The notes: a model not told the origin generated them from the letters alone. A stretch of 64,000 nucleotides of DNA from an uncultured Alphaproteobacteria bacterium (GCA_947259105.1 CAMYKU010000002.1:1-64000), one strand, 5' to 3'. Counted from the stretch's first letter, positions 22,578 through 31,275 are shown. Translations and numbers: made by a program.

Positions 22578-22606
22578 TTGGCGTTCCGGTGCATTCGACC
22601 CATACT
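22578..22606 (+). promoter_or_regulatory. Candidate promoter for hfq
   Basis: TTGGCG (22578-22583) and CATACT (22601-22606) are 17 bases apart. The implied leader before the hfq ATG at 22675 is about 60 bases. Confidence 0.4.
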
Positions 22607-22674
22607 AGTCCGTGGAGCCTGGGCCGGGGGGGCGCAGGCACCCAACCAAACAGCCAAGAAACTTGGGGCGAAAT

Positions 22675-22938
22675 ATGTCAACAGAAAAAAGTCAGAACGT
22701 ACAGGACGTGTTTCTCAATCATGTCCGCAAGAACAAGCTGCCGGTTACCGTTTTCCTTGTTAACGGGGTAAAGCTGCAGGGGATTATCACCTGGTTCGAT
22801 AATTTCTCGGTGCTGCTGAGGCGGGACGCCCATTCCCAACTGGTTTACAAGCATGCGATCTCGACCGTGATGCCGGCGCAGCCGATTCAGTTGTTCGAGG
22901 CGGACCGGACCGAGGCCGAGGCTGTCCCGGCGGGCTGA
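22675..22938 (+). CDS. hfq: RNA chaperone Hfq
   Basis: Sm-like RNA-binding protein, 87 residues, acting as a hexamer that pairs small RNAs with mRNAs. The Sm1 motif reads [20 protein letters not shown] and the Sm2 core is [10 protein letters not shown]. The C-terminal tail is short, as in alphaproteobacteria. The ATG at 22675 follows a purine-rich leader (ACTTGGGGCGAAAT). hflX follows 13 bases later, the widely conserved hfq-hflX order. Confidence 0.97.
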   Translation: MSTEKSQNVQDVFLNHVRKNKLPVTVFLVNGVKLQGIITWFDNFSVLLRRDAHSQLVYKHAISTVMPAQPIQLFEADRTEAEAVPAG

Positions 22939-22951
22939 TCCGCCGACAGGA

Positions 22952-24250
22952 GTGCCGGAAAACCACGATCACGCAGTAGTCCACACCGGCCGTGCGCTGG
23001 TCCTGCACCCGGTTGTCGCCAACGGGGGAGTTGCGCGCGATCCCGCGGCGCGCCTGGACGAGGCCGTGGGGCTTGCCCGGGCAATCGAACTTGACGTCGT
23101 TCATTCCGAGACCGTCCGGTCGGGGCGGATCCGGCCGTCCACCTTCCTTGGCAAGGGCATCGTCGACCGATTCGAGGCGCTGATCGAGACTGAGGAGATC
23201 GGGCTCGTCGTCGTTGATACCGCGCTGGCGCCGATCCAGCAGCGCAATCTCGAGCGTGCCTGGAACACCAAGGTGATCGACCGGACCGGACTGATTCTCG
23301 AGATCTTCGGCGCCCGGGCGCGCACACGCGAAGGCACGATGCAGGTCGAACTTGCGGCGCTCAGCTATCAGCGATCGCGGCTGGTGCGCAGCTGGACCCA
23401 TCTGGAGCGGCAACGCGGCGGGTTCGGTTTTCTGGGCGGCCCCGGCGAACGCCAGCTCGAAATCGACCGGAGACTGATCGGCGGACGCATTGCGCGCCTG
23501 CGCCGCGATCTTTCGGACGTCAAACGGACCCGTGCGCTGCACCGCCAGGCGCGCCGCCGGGTGCCGCTTCCGGTCATCGCCATGGTTGGTTATACCAACG
23601 CCGGCAAGTCGACACTCTTCAACCGTCTGACGCGGGCCGACGTCGTGGCCAAGGACATGCTGTTCGCCACCCTCGATCCGACCATGCGGTCGCTCGACCT
23701 GCCCTCGGGGCGAACGGTGGTCCTGTCGGATACGGTCGGGTTCATATCGGATCTGCCGACGCAGCTGGTCGCGGCGTTCCACGCGACCCTGGAAGAGGTC
23801 GTGGAGGCCGACATCGTCCTGCATGTGCGCGACATCGCGCATCCGGACAGCGAGGCGCAGAAGCGTGAAGTCGAATCCGTTCTGGCCGAGATGGGACTCC
23901 AGCACGCGCGGCCGCTCGAGGTGCTGAACAAGATTGACCTGCTGGACGCCGAGGCGCGCGCGGCGGTCCGGAACCGGGCGGCGCGAAACGAGGACGCGGT
24001 CGCCGTATCTGCGGTAACCGGGGAAGGCTGCGAGGATCTGCTTCGGGCCCTGGATCGCCGCCTCGCGGAAAGCAGGCATGTCGTCGACGTCGAGGTCAGC
24101 CTGGCAGACGGCGCGGCGCTGGCCTGGCTCTACCGGCATGGCGAAATCCTGGAACGCCATGACGAGGGCATGTCGGCGCATATCGTCGTCGCCCTCGACT
24201 CGGAGGACGAAGCCCAGTTTCGCAGCCGGTTCCGGGGTCGAGGCGCCTGA
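22952..24250 (+). CDS. hflX: Ribosome-associated GTPase HflX
   Basis: GTPase that splits stalled or stress-arrested 70S ribosomes, 432 residues. The N-terminal ribosome-binding domain contains STFLGKGIVD and the glycine-rich linker GFGFLGGPGERQLEIDRR. G1 is GYTNAGKST near residue 212, G3 is DTVGFI, and G4 is NKID. The GTG at 22952 is the first start after hfq; an AGGAG overlaps it closely, so the exact start is not certain. The gene is downstream of hfq and 5 bases before the IMPase gene. Confidence 0.93.
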   Translation: MPENHDHAVVHTGRALVLHPVVANGGVARDPAARLDEAVGLARAIELDVVHSETVRSGRIRPSTFLGKGIVDRFEALIETEEIGLVVVDTALAPIQQRNLERAWNTKVIDRTGLILEIFGARARTREGTMQVELAALSYQRSRLVRSWTHLERQRGGFGFLGGPGERQLEIDRRLIGGRIARLRRDLSDVKRTRALHRQARRRVPLPVIAMVGYTNAGKSTLFNRLTRADVVAKDMLFATLDPTMRSLDLPSGRTVVLSDTVGFISDLPTQLVAAFHATLEEVVEADIVLHVRDIAHPDSEAQKREVESVLAEMGLQHARPLEVLNKIDLLDAEARAAVRNRAARNEDAVAVSAVTGEGCEDLLRALDRRLAESRHVVDVEVSLADGAALAWLYRHGEILERHDEGMSAHIVVALDSEDEAQFRSRFRGRGA

Positions 24251-24255
24251 AAGTC

Positions 24256-25062
24256 GTGTCGATTCTCCCAGATTCCGACAAGGTGGTCGCGATCATTCGC
24301 GAAACCGCGGAGCGCGACATCATCCCGCGGTTTCGGCGGCTGCAGCGTCACGAAGTCATGGAAAAGGACGCCGGCGGCCTGGTCACGATCGCCGATATCG
24401 AGGCGGAACACAGGCTGTCCCGGCGCCTGCCGGAACTTGTCCCGAACTCGCAGGTCGTCGGAGAGGAGGCGGTCGCGAACGACCCGGCGATCCTCGACAG
24501 GCTGTCGGCCAGCGGCCCGGCCTGGCTGGTCGATCCGGTCGACGGAACCGGCAATTTCGCGGCCGGCAGCCCGGTGTTCGCGATCATCGTGTGCTTTCTT
24601 GTCGACGGCAGAAGCCGGGCCGGCTGGATTCACGATCCGATATCCGGCAACACCGCGAGCGCATACGAAGGCGAGGGGGCCTGGTATGCCGGGGAGCGGC
24701 TTTCGGCCGGTCCGCCGGCCTCGATCGACGCGATGATCGGCTCATTGAATTACAGTTATTATCCTCACGAAATGCGTGAGGCGGTGCGCCGGCGCGCGCG
24801 TGCATTCCGCGAGGTGCGCAGTTATCGCTGCGCCGCGCACGACTACCTGTCGCTGGCCCGCGGCGAGAAGCATTTCTCGCTCTACCGCCGGCTCTGGCCG
24901 TGGGATCACGCGGCCGGCGTCCTGCTGTTGCGGGAAGCCGGCGGCTATACCGCGCGGCTCGACGGCAACGCCTACCGCGCCGCCGACCGGGTCCAGGGTT
25001 TGCTGTCGACCACCGACCCGGAATCGTGGGACGCGATCAAAAACTTCCTTCGTACGGCCTGA
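24256..25062 (+). CDS. Inositol monophosphatase-family phosphatase
   Basis: Metal-dependent phosphatase of 268 residues from a GTG at 24256. Family motifs are GEEAV near residue 70, DPVDGTGNF near 94 and WDHAAG near 216, supplying the three Mg-binding sites. Substrates in the family include inositol phosphates, histidinol phosphate, fructose bisphosphate and PAP, and the sequence does not decide among them. It lies 5 bases after hflX and is probably co-transcribed. Relatives are often found after hfq-hflX in Rhodospirillales. Confidence 0.82.
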   Translation: MSILPDSDKVVAIIRETAERDIIPRFRRLQRHEVMEKDAGGLVTIADIEAEHRLSRRLPELVPNSQVVGEEAVANDPAILDRLSASGPAWLVDPVDGTGNFAAGSPVFAIIVCFLVDGRSRAGWIHDPISGNTASAYEGEGAWYAGERLSAGPPASIDAMIGSLNYSYYPHEMREAVRRRARAFREVRSYRCAAHDYLSLARGEKHFSLYRRLWPWDHAAGVLLLREAGGYTARLDGNAYRAADRVQGLLSTTDPESWDAIKNFLRTA

Positions 25063-25152
25063 CCGACATTGAGATTGACGGGCAACGCCTCTAGGATGCC
25101 GCCGATTCCACGATAGACCTTCCCGCAGCGAATTTTCGGAGGACACACGACT

Positions 25153-26022
25153 ATGACCAGGGTTGCCTTCATCGGCCTTGGCGTCATGGGGTATCACATG
25201 GCCGGACATCTGAAGTCCGGCGGGCATGACGTCACCGTCTACAACCGCACCACCGCGAAGGCTCAGGGCTGGGTCAAGGAGCATGGCGGCGCGATGGCCG
25301 CGACCCCGCGCGAGGCCGCGGATGGCGCGGAGATCGTGTTTTCCTGCGTCGGCAACGACCAAGATCTGCGAGGCGTCGCACTGGGCGATGACGGCATCTT
25401 CGCCGGCATGGGCGGCGGCGCGATCATGGTCGACAACACCACCGCATCCGCCGATGTCGCGCGCGAGCTGTATGAAGTTGCCGGACAGCGCGGCCTGGGC
25501 TTCATCGACGCGCCGGTGTCCGGTGGCGAGGCGGGCGCGCAGAACGGCGTGCTGACGGTGATGTGCGGCGGCGACCAGGACGTGTTCGACCGCGCGCAGC
25601 CGGTGATCGACTGCTATGCGCGCGCCGTTACGCTGCTCGGTCCGGCCGGCTCCGGCCAGCTGACCAAGATGGTCAACCAGATCTGCATCGCCGGCCTTGT
25701 GCAGGGCCTCTCCGAAGGCATGAATTTCGGCGCCCGGGCCGGGCTGGACATGGAGAAGGTGATCGACGTCATCTCCAAGGGTGCGGCCCAGTCCTGGCAG
25801 ATGGAAAACCGCGCCGGCACCATGTGCAGGGGCGAATTCGAGTTCGGCTTCGCGGTCGACTGGATGCGCAAGGATCTGGGCATCTGCCTGCAGGAGGCCA
25901 ACGCCAACGGCGCCCGGCTGCCGGTGACGGCCCTGGTCGACCAGTTCTATGCGCAGGTCCAGGCGCGCGGCGGCAAGCGCTGGGACACGTCAAGCCTGAT
26001 GCATCTGCTGGTCAACGACTGA
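25153..26022 (+). CDS. 3-hydroxyisobutyrate dehydrogenase-family oxidoreductase
   Basis: NAD(P)-dependent beta-hydroxyacid dehydrogenase, 289 residues. The N-terminal Rossmann motif GLGVMGYHMAGHL is at residues 7-19. The substrate motif DAPVSGGEAGA is near 118, and the catalytic lysine lies in GSGQLTKMVNQI near 175. The C-terminal all-helical domain follows. Substrates could be 3-hydroxyisobutyrate, tartronate semialdehyde or a related hydroxyacid; the family includes many oxidoreductases with unknown substrates. A GGAGG ribosome site lies 10 bases before the ATG. It stands alone and converges on mazG. Confidence 0.82.
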   Translation: MTRVAFIGLGVMGYHMAGHLKSGGHDVTVYNRTTAKAQGWVKEHGGAMAATPREAADGAEIVFSCVGNDQDLRGVALGDDGIFAGMGGGAIMVDNTTASADVARELYEVAGQRGLGFIDAPVSGGEAGAQNGVLTVMCGGDQDVFDRAQPVIDCYARAVTLLGPAGSGQLTKMVNQICIAGLVQGLSEGMNFGARAGLDMEKVIDVISKGAAQSWQMENRAGTMCRGEFEFGFAVDWMRKDLGICLQEANANGARLPVTALVDQFYAQVQARGGKRWDTSSLMHLLVND

Positions 26023-26058
26023 TCGTTCTTGCTCCGCGCGGCGCGGCGCATGGACCAG

Positions 26059-26087
26059 GCAGGCGGGTGTCGCCTGCGGGGTGTTTT
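26059..26087 (+). terminator. Possible terminator after the HIBADH-family gene
   Basis: GCAGGCG (26059-26065) pairs perfectly with CGCCTGC (26071-26077) across a 5-base loop. It is followed by GGGGTGTTTT, a weak T tract. It lies between convergent genes. Confidence 0.5.
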
Positions 26088-26904
26088 ACTTCGCGGGCAG
26101 CGCGGTATCGGACGCACGCTTCGCCTCGTCCCATAGCCGCTCCAGTTCCTCGAGACCGGCGTCCTGCGGCGCGCGGCCCTGGCCCTTGAGGCGCGCCTCG
26201 ACATGGTGGAACCTGTCCTCGAATTTCCGGTTTGCGCGGCGGATCGCGGCTTCCGGTTCGATCGAGAGATGTCGGGCAAGGTTGGCGACCGAGAACAGCA
26301 GATCGCCGATCTCGTCCTCGAGCCTGTCCGCGGCGCCGCCACCCTCTATCTCCGACCGTAACTCCGCGGCCTCCTCCTCGATCTTCGCCAGAACCCCGGC
26401 GACATCGGGCCAGTCGAACCCCACGCGGGACGCCCGGCGCGCCAGCTTTACCGCGCGCGTCAGGCCGGGCAGGGCGATCGACACGCCGTCCAGGATGCTC
26501 GGGATGCGGCCCTCGGCCTCCGCCGTGGCAAGGCGTTCTGCGGCCTTCTGGTCTTCCCAGGCAGCGGTCTGCGCCGCCGCGGAATCGATGCTTTGGCCAC
26601 CGAAAACATGCGGGTGGCGGCGGATCATCTTGTCCGAGATCGCTTGCGCCACGGAATCGAAGTCGAACAGGCCGTCCTCCTCGGCCATCCGCGCATGGAA
26701 GACGACTTGCAGCAGGAGGTCGCCCAGCTCGTCCCTCAGCGCACCCATATCGCGGCGGTCGATCGCCTCGGCGACCTCGTAGGCCTCCTCGATGGTATAG
26801 GGCGCGATGGTCGCGAAATCCTGCTCGAGGTCCCATGGGCAGCCGCCTTCGGGATCGCGCAGCCTGGCCATGACCGTCAGCAGTCGGTCGAGATGTGCAC
26901 TCAT
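26086..26904 (-). CDS. mazG: Nucleoside triphosphate pyrophosphohydrolase MazG
   Basis: House-cleaning NTP pyrophosphatase, 272 residues, with two MazG domains. The first begins near residue 13 (MARLRDPEGGCPWD, then EEAYEVAEAID and ELGDLLLQVVFHA). The second repeats the E..E.GD pattern near 200-215 (LEDEIGDLLFSVANLARH). The ATG at 26904 gives the usual MazG N-terminus; an open extension upstream is not supported. It is divergent from the 88-residue gene at 27077 and shares a 172-base intergenic region containing a palindromic operator candidate. Confidence 0.95.
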   Translation of the reverse strand: MSAHLDRLLTVMARLRDPEGGCPWDLEQDFATIAPYTIEEAYEVAEAIDRRDMGALRDELGDLLLQVVFHARMAEEDGLFDFDSVAQAISDKMIRRHPHVFGGQSIDSAAAQTAAWEDQKAAERLATAEAEGRIPSILDGVSIALPGLTRAVKLARRASRVGFDWPDVAGVLAKIEEEAAELRSEIEGGGAADRLEDEIGDLLFSVANLARHLSIEPEAAIRRANRKFEDRFHHVEARLKGQGRAPQDAGLEELERLWDEAKRASDTALPAK

Positions 26905-26983
26905 GGTCCGGTCGTCTCTGTGTCTGGTTGGTCGGGTGCGGGCAAGAGTAGCCTGCAATTTCGGCGCGGGAAAAGAAAACCGG

Positions 26984-27011
26984 TCGACTTGCGGCCAGGC
27001 GGTGATATATT
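26984..27011 (+). promoter_or_regulatory. Candidate promoter for the gene at 27077
   Basis: TCGACT (26984-26989) and TATATT (27006-27011) are separated by 16 bases. The predicted transcription start falls inside the adjoining perfect palindrome at 27011-27026. Confidence 0.45.
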
Positions 27012-27026
27012 ATCTACTAGTAGATA
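27011..27026. promoter_or_regulatory. 16-bp perfect palindrome, likely operator
   Basis: TATCTACTAGTAGATA is a perfect palindrome centred on CTAG, a tetranucleotide that is scarce in most proteobacterial DNA. It begins at the last base of the predicted -10 box and covers the start point, the classic place for a repressor site. The inner 12 bases recur at 52170-52181. Confidence 0.5.
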
Positions 27027-27076
27027 AGCCCACGGCAATATGGCGGGCAGGGCAGGAGCCCGGAAGGACTACGGCC

Positions 27077-27343
27077 ATGGCGACGAATGCAGCCCAGGGA
27101 CGCTGGCGGGCCAAGAACCGCTTCGTCAAGACCCAGCTCAATATCATGGCGCGCCGCATCGTGCATGACGACCTTTCCGAGATCGCACGGGTCCTGCAGC
27201 TCCGCGGCAAGGCGGAGGCGGTGGCGTTTTCCTCCTTCGCAACGAAGGGGCTTCTTCAATATGCCACGCACAACGAGGAGGCACGGCGGCTCCTCGAGGT
27301 GTTCGTGAAGTCGTGGTACCGCGACCGGGATCTATACGGCTGA
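27077..27343 (+). CDS. Hypothetical 88-residue protein
   Basis: I do not recognise this family. The protein is basic at the start (GRWRAKNRFVKTQLNIMARRIVHDD) and looks mainly helical, with no signal peptide or membrane segment. The stretch KTQLNIMARRIVHDDLSEIAR could be a small DNA- or RNA-binding unit, but no ribbon-helix-helix or helix-turn-helix can be called with confidence. The ATG at 27077 lies 5 bases after GGACTACGG. Codon use matches its neighbours, which supports a real gene. It has its own promoter and palindromic operator candidate and precedes a small XRE-like gene in the same direction. Confidence 0.6.
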   Translation: MATNAAQGRWRAKNRFVKTQLNIMARRIVHDDLSEIARVLQLRGKAEAVAFSSFATKGLLQYATHNEEARRLLEVFVKSWYRDRDLYG

Positions 27344-27462
27344 ACGTCCTGACGGTGTTCGGGCGACACCGACAAAAATGCATCGCGTCAACAGGACGTT
27401 AACGGTTTGGCGCTTAGATTGGCGTTACCGAATCCGTTCGAAACTTGCCGGAGATAAGCAGG

Positions 27463-27777
27463 ATGGCACGTGGAGCCTCTTACAATCTCGACGAATTGAT
27501 CTGGAAGAACCGTGGCGAGGGCCGCAACACCGGCTGCCCGCGGCTGGCCGCAGTCATCCGCGATATGCGGGAGCAGGCCGACATGAGTCTCGAGGATCTC
27601 GCCGACAACATGGGTGTCGACCCGAACCGCCTGAGCGTCTGGGAAACCGGAACCGAGGGCATGGGCCGCGCCGATGTCGAAGCCTTCCGGTCGGTGTTCC
27701 CGGACATTGACCTGTCGATGGTGCGTTATCGTCCGACCCCGCACCACGGCGAGCTTGCCCATATCCCGCCGGACTGA
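27463..27777 (+). CDS. Small XRE-like helix-turn-helix protein
   Basis: A 104-residue protein with a helix-turn-helix of XRE type at about residues 28-60 (LAAVIRDMREQADMSLEDLADNMGVD followed by LSVWETG). The N-terminal extension (NLDELIWKNRGEGRNTGCP) is unusual for the family. The ATG at 27463 follows GGAG 9 bases upstream. It is followed by a strong terminator. It could regulate itself, the 88-residue gene before it, or distant genes. Confidence 0.7.
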   Translation: MARGASYNLDELIWKNRGEGRNTGCPRLAAVIRDMREQADMSLEDLADNMGVDPNRLSVWETGTEGMGRADVEAFRSVFPDIDLSMVRYRPTPHHGELAHIPPD

Positions 27778-27804
27778 GCTTTCCCCTGAGTTCATTATCA
27801 GCAG

Positions 27805-27842
27805 ACCGCGCCCGGAACCATCGAGGGCGCGGTTTATTGTTG
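27805..27842 (+). terminator. Rho-independent terminator after the XRE-like gene
   Basis: ACCGCGCCC (27805-27813) pairs perfectly with GGGCGCGGT (27825-27833) across an 11-base loop, followed by the T-rich run TTTATTGTTGT. It ends transcription of the 27077-27777 unit. To its right, up to 28069, an increasingly AT-rich gap holds no gene. Confidence 0.85.
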
Positions 27843-28019
27843 TCTGCCCGCACGTCATGGCCGGTTGCCCGATGCGCAGCGCACAGCCGCAATGTCCGTA
27901 AGCGTGCATCTGTGAGAGGGCGTGTGGCCCGGTGCGCCTGCATTCATGCAGCTTCAAGTCGGTGGCGAGAAAGCCGGGAAACATGATTTTGCGTGACCGA
28001 TGCAGTTTAATGAAAGTCG

Positions 28020-28035
28020 CATAATGTATATTATG
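28020..28035. other. Inverted repeat in AT-rich gap
   Basis: CATAAT (28020-28025) and ATTATG (28030-28035) are perfect inverted arms around GTAT. They sit in the AT-rich end of the gap between the terminator and the MBL-fold gene stop. No gene starts here, so the function is unclear. Confidence 0.3.
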
Positions 28036-28069
28036 GAAAATATAGGAAATATATAACAAAGCCGCACCG

Positions 28070-28852
28070 TCAGATCTCGATCGCGAGCCCGTCATGGGCC
28101 GGCGCGACGTGGCTTGGAAGTTCGTGGTCCAGCGTTGCGTAATCCAGGGTATGGCTCATATGCGAAAGCCAGGCCTGCTTCGGTCCGAGGTGCTCGATCC
28201 ATCCCAGAACCTTGTCGAGATGCGCATGGGTCGGATGCGGTTTGCGCCCGAGGCAACCGACGATCCAGGTCTCGACGCCGCGCAGCCGCTCGAACGCCGC
28301 GTCATCCAGCGCGACGACGTCCACCGAATAGGCGAACGCGCCGATCCGCAGCCCCAGCGTCGTGCTGAACCCGTGATCCTGCCGGAATGGCTGGATTTCC
28401 AGTTCGCCGACGCGAAAGCTGCCGGTACCCACAGGCCTGGGATCGAGGCACGGTTTGTAGAAATAGCCGTGCGCCTTGGCGTCGAGCGGCGCGAAGACAT
28501 AGCCGAAGCGCGTGTTGATCTGTTCCAGCGTCACCTCGTCGGCCCAGGCCGGGATCACCGAGCCCATGGCCACATTGACCCAGCGCAGATCGTCGATTCC
28601 ATGAATGTGATCGGCGTGCGCATGGGTAAAGATTACGGCATCGAGATGGTCGATTCCGGCGTCCAGAAGCTGCGCCCGGCAGTCGGGCGAAGCGTCCACC
28701 AGCAAAGTGGTACCCTGCCCTTCGATCAGGATCGATGAACGCCGGCGGCGGTTTCGTGGCTCGTCCGGGTCGCAATCGCCCCAGTTGTTGCCGATCAGCG
28801 GCACGCCGCCGGACGCGCCGCAGCCGAGCACGGTGATTTTAAGTCCGGCCAT
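28070..28852 (-). CDS. MBL-fold metallo-hydrolase, PhnP-like
   Basis: Metallo-beta-lactamase-fold hydrolase, 260 residues. It begins with ITVLGCGASGGVPLIG, carries the metal motif THAHADHIHGIDDL (about 75-88), and has further His and Asp ligands downstream (FRQDHGF, SHMSH). The fold and the N-terminal glycine motif resemble PhnP phosphodiesterases and tRNase Z-like proteins, and the substrate is not known. Its start lies 3 bases after the tatD stop at the end of the metG-tatD-MBL block, a conserved alphaproteobacterial order. Confidence 0.83.
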   Translation of the reverse strand: MAGLKITVLGCGASGGVPLIGNNWGDCDPDEPRNRRRRSSILIEGQGTTLLVDASPDCRAQLLDAGIDHLDAVIFTHAHADHIHGIDDLRWVNVAMGSVIPAWADEVTLEQINTRFGYVFAPLDAKAHGYFYKPCLDPRPVGTGSFRVGELEIQPFRQDHGFSTTLGLRIGAFAYSVDVVALDDAAFERLRGVETWIVGCLGRKPHPTHAHLDKVLGWIEHLGPKQAWLSHMSHTLDYATLDHELPSHVAPAHDGLAIEI

Positions 28853-28855
28853 TTC

Positions 28856-29662
28856 TCAGGTCGCTGAATCGGCGGCGTCAGGCCGAGGTATTGCTTTGAA
28901 AAGGTTAAAAAAATTGTCGCTTGTCACTCGCGCCAGCTCCGCCATTTCGACCTGCTTGAGCGCCGCGACGGCGGCGCCGGTATGGACGACGAAGGCCGGC
29001 TCGTTGCGTTTGCCCCGATTCGGGACTGGCGCGAGGTACGGCGCGTCGGTTTCGATCAGCAGACGGTCGAGCGGCAACATGCGGACGGTATCCTGCAAAT
29101 CCGCCGCCGCCTTGAACGTCACGATCCCGGAGAGTGAAACGTAAAATCCAATTTCCATTGCTTTTTCAGCGAGATATCTGGATGTACTGAAGCAATGTAT
29201 CACCCCCGGGAACGGGCCGTTCCGGTACTCGTCCGCAAGGATTGCGATGGTGTCGTCGTCGGCGTCGCGGGTGTGGACGATCAGCGGCAGCCCGGTTTCC
29301 CGCGCGGCCTCGATATGGGCCCGGAAACTGGCCTGCTGGGCGTCCCGCGCGCTGTGCTCGTAGTAATAGTCGAGCCCGGTCTCGCCGATTCCGACCACCA
29401 GCGGATCGGCGGCCAGCGTGACCAGGCGCTCCGGCGTGGCGGCCGGGCCTTCCCCGTCGGCCTCGTGCGGATGCACGCCGACCGAGCACCACACGCCCTC
29501 GAAACGTTCGGCGATCGCCCTGACCTGTTCGAACCGGCTCAGATGGGTGCAGATCGTGACCATGGTGCCGATGCCGGCGTCGCGCGCACGCGCAACGACG
29601 CCGTCGAGATCGTCCGCGAAGGTCGGGAAATCGAGGTGGCAGTGGCTGTCGACCAGAAACAT
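28856..29662 (-). CDS. tatD: TatD-family metal-dependent DNase
   Basis: TIM-barrel hydrolase/3'-5' DNase of the TatD family, 268 residues. Metal ligands are visible in DSHCHLDF at residues 5-12, GETGLDYYYE near 92-101, the VHTRDADDD segment near 128-136, HCFS near 155 and ETDAPYLAP near 205. The ATG at 29662 gives the usual N-terminus MFLVDSHCHLD. It starts 13 bases after metG and lies before the MBL gene. Confidence 0.94.
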   Translation of the reverse strand: MFLVDSHCHLDFPTFADDLDGVVARARDAGIGTMVTICTHLSRFEQVRAIAERFEGVWCSVGVHPHEADGEGPAATPERLVTLAADPLVVGIGETGLDYYYEHSARDAQQASFRAHIEAARETGLPLIVHTRDADDDTIAILADEYRNGPFPGVIHCFSTSRYLAEKAMEIGFYVSLSGIVTFKAAADLQDTVRMLPLDRLLIETDAPYLAPVPNRGKRNEPAFVVHTGAAVAALKQVEMAELARVTSDNFFNLFKAIPRPDAADSAT

Positions 29663-29675
29663 CGCGGCGTGCCCG

Positions 29676-31235
29676 TCAGGCCTCCTCTTCTTCCTCCACA
29701 TAGCGTGGGAAAACCGGCCGCGGCGCCGGCAGGGGCGTTCCGGCCTGCAATCTCCTGCGGGCGATATCGTTTCCGAGATTCCGTTGATCCTCGGAAACCG
29801 CCAGCTGGTCAAGGATATTTGCCGCTGCGTCCGGCATAAAGGGTTGCGTTACCAGCCCTATACAGCGAATTGTGTCGGCAAGGACGTAAAGCACAGACGC
29901 CATGCGGTCGGGATCGGTTTTGCGCAGCGCCCAAGGTGCTTGCGCGTCAACATAGCGATTGGCGTCACCGATCACGCCCCACATACAGATCAACGCCGTG
30001 TGAAAGGCCTGGTCTCTCCACAAGAAGACGCGGACCTCGCCTATCAGCGCTTCCGCCTTCTCCAGCAGCTCCTCGTCGGCGGTCTTCAGTGGTCCCGGCT
30101 CGGGAACCTTGCCGTCGCAGTTCTTGGCGATCATCGACAGCACCCGCTGGCAGAGATTGCCTAAATCGTTGGCCAGATCGCTGTCGATCCGGCCGACCAT
30201 GGTCTCGTGGCTGACATAGCCGTCCGAACCGAACGGTACCTCGCGCAGCAGATAGTAGCGCACCTGGTCGAGGCCGTAGCGCGCCACCAGATCCTCGGCC
30301 CGCAGCACGTTGCCGATCGATTTGGACATTTTTTCGCCGCGGTTCAGAAGCCAGCCGTGGCCGAAAACGCGTTTGGGCGGATCAATCCCGGCCCCCATCA
30401 GGAAGGCGGGCCAGTAGACCGTATGGAAGCGCAAGATATCCTTTCCGACCATGTGCAGGTCGGCCGGCCAGCACTTCGCAAATTCTTCGCTTTCAACGTC
30501 CGGATAGCCGGCCGCCGTGATGTAGTTGGTCAGTGCGTCGATCCACACATACATGACATGGTCCGGGTCGTCGGGCACCGGCACGCCCCAGTTGAACGTC
30601 GTGCGGCTGACCGAAAGGTCGCGCAGCCCGCCCTTGACGAAAGAGATCATCTCGTTGCGCCGGGATTCCGGGGCGATGAACCCCGGATGTTGGTCGTACA
30701 ATTCGAGGAGCCTGTCCTGCCATTCCGAAAGTTTGAAGAAGTAGGAAGGTTCCTCGACCCATTCGACCTCGGCGCCACTCGGCGCCAGTTTCCTACCGTC
30801 CGGGCTTGCGGTCAGTTCGTCCTCGCCGTAATAGGCCTCGTCCCGTACCGCGTACCAGCCGGCATAACTGCCGAGGTAGATCTGGTCGTTTTCAACGAGC
30901 CGACGCCACAATGCCTGGCAAGACCGTTTATGACGCTCTTCCGTCGTACGGATAAAATCGTCATTGGAATAGTTCATGTCCTCGACGAGCTTGCGAAAGT
31001 TGCGACTCACCTTGTCGACGAAGGCTTGCGGGTCCATGCCGGCCTTGGCGGCCGCCGTCTCGTTCTTCTGGCCGTGCTCGTCGGTGCCGGTCAGGAACTT
31101 CACCTCCCGACCGTCCAGCCGCATGAAACGGGCCAGCACATCGCAGGCGAGCGTCGTATAGGCGTGCCCGATATGCGGCACGTCGTTGACGTAATAGATC
31201 GGCGTCGTGATGTAGTAGGTCTTGTCGCCCGCCAT
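29676..31235 (-). CDS. metG: Methionyl-tRNA synthetase
   Basis: Class I aminoacyl-tRNA synthetase charging tRNA-Met, 519 residues. The HIGH motif is PHIGHAYTT at about 20-28 and KMSKS lies in GEKMSKSIGN near residue 301. An anticodon-binding helical domain fills the C-terminal third. There is no C-terminal tRNA-binding EMAP domain, which fits the shorter MetG form common in alphaproteobacteria. The protein ends in an acidic EEEEEA run. It lies between holB and tatD. Confidence 0.97.
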   Translation of the reverse strand: MAGDKTYYITTPIYYVNDVPHIGHAYTTLACDVLARFMRLDGREVKFLTGTDEHGQKNETAAAKAGMDPQAFVDKVSRNFRKLVEDMNYSNDDFIRTTEERHKRSCQALWRRLVENDQIYLGSYAGWYAVRDEAYYGEDELTASPDGRKLAPSGAEVEWVEEPSYFFKLSEWQDRLLELYDQHPGFIAPESRRNEMISFVKGGLRDLSVSRTTFNWGVPVPDDPDHVMYVWIDALTNYITAAGYPDVESEEFAKCWPADLHMVGKDILRFHTVYWPAFLMGAGIDPPKRVFGHGWLLNRGEKMSKSIGNVLRAEDLVARYGLDQVRYYLLREVPFGSDGYVSHETMVGRIDSDLANDLGNLCQRVLSMIAKNCDGKVPEPGPLKTADEELLEKAEALIGEVRVFLWRDQAFHTALICMWGVIGDANRYVDAQAPWALRKTDPDRMASVLYVLADTIRCIGLVTQPFMPDAAANILDQLAVSEDQRNLGNDIARRRLQAGTPLPAPRPVFPRYVEEEEEA

Positions 31236-31275
31236 TGCGGCACTCCGGAAAACTGGTTCTCGTCTCTGTACGGGA

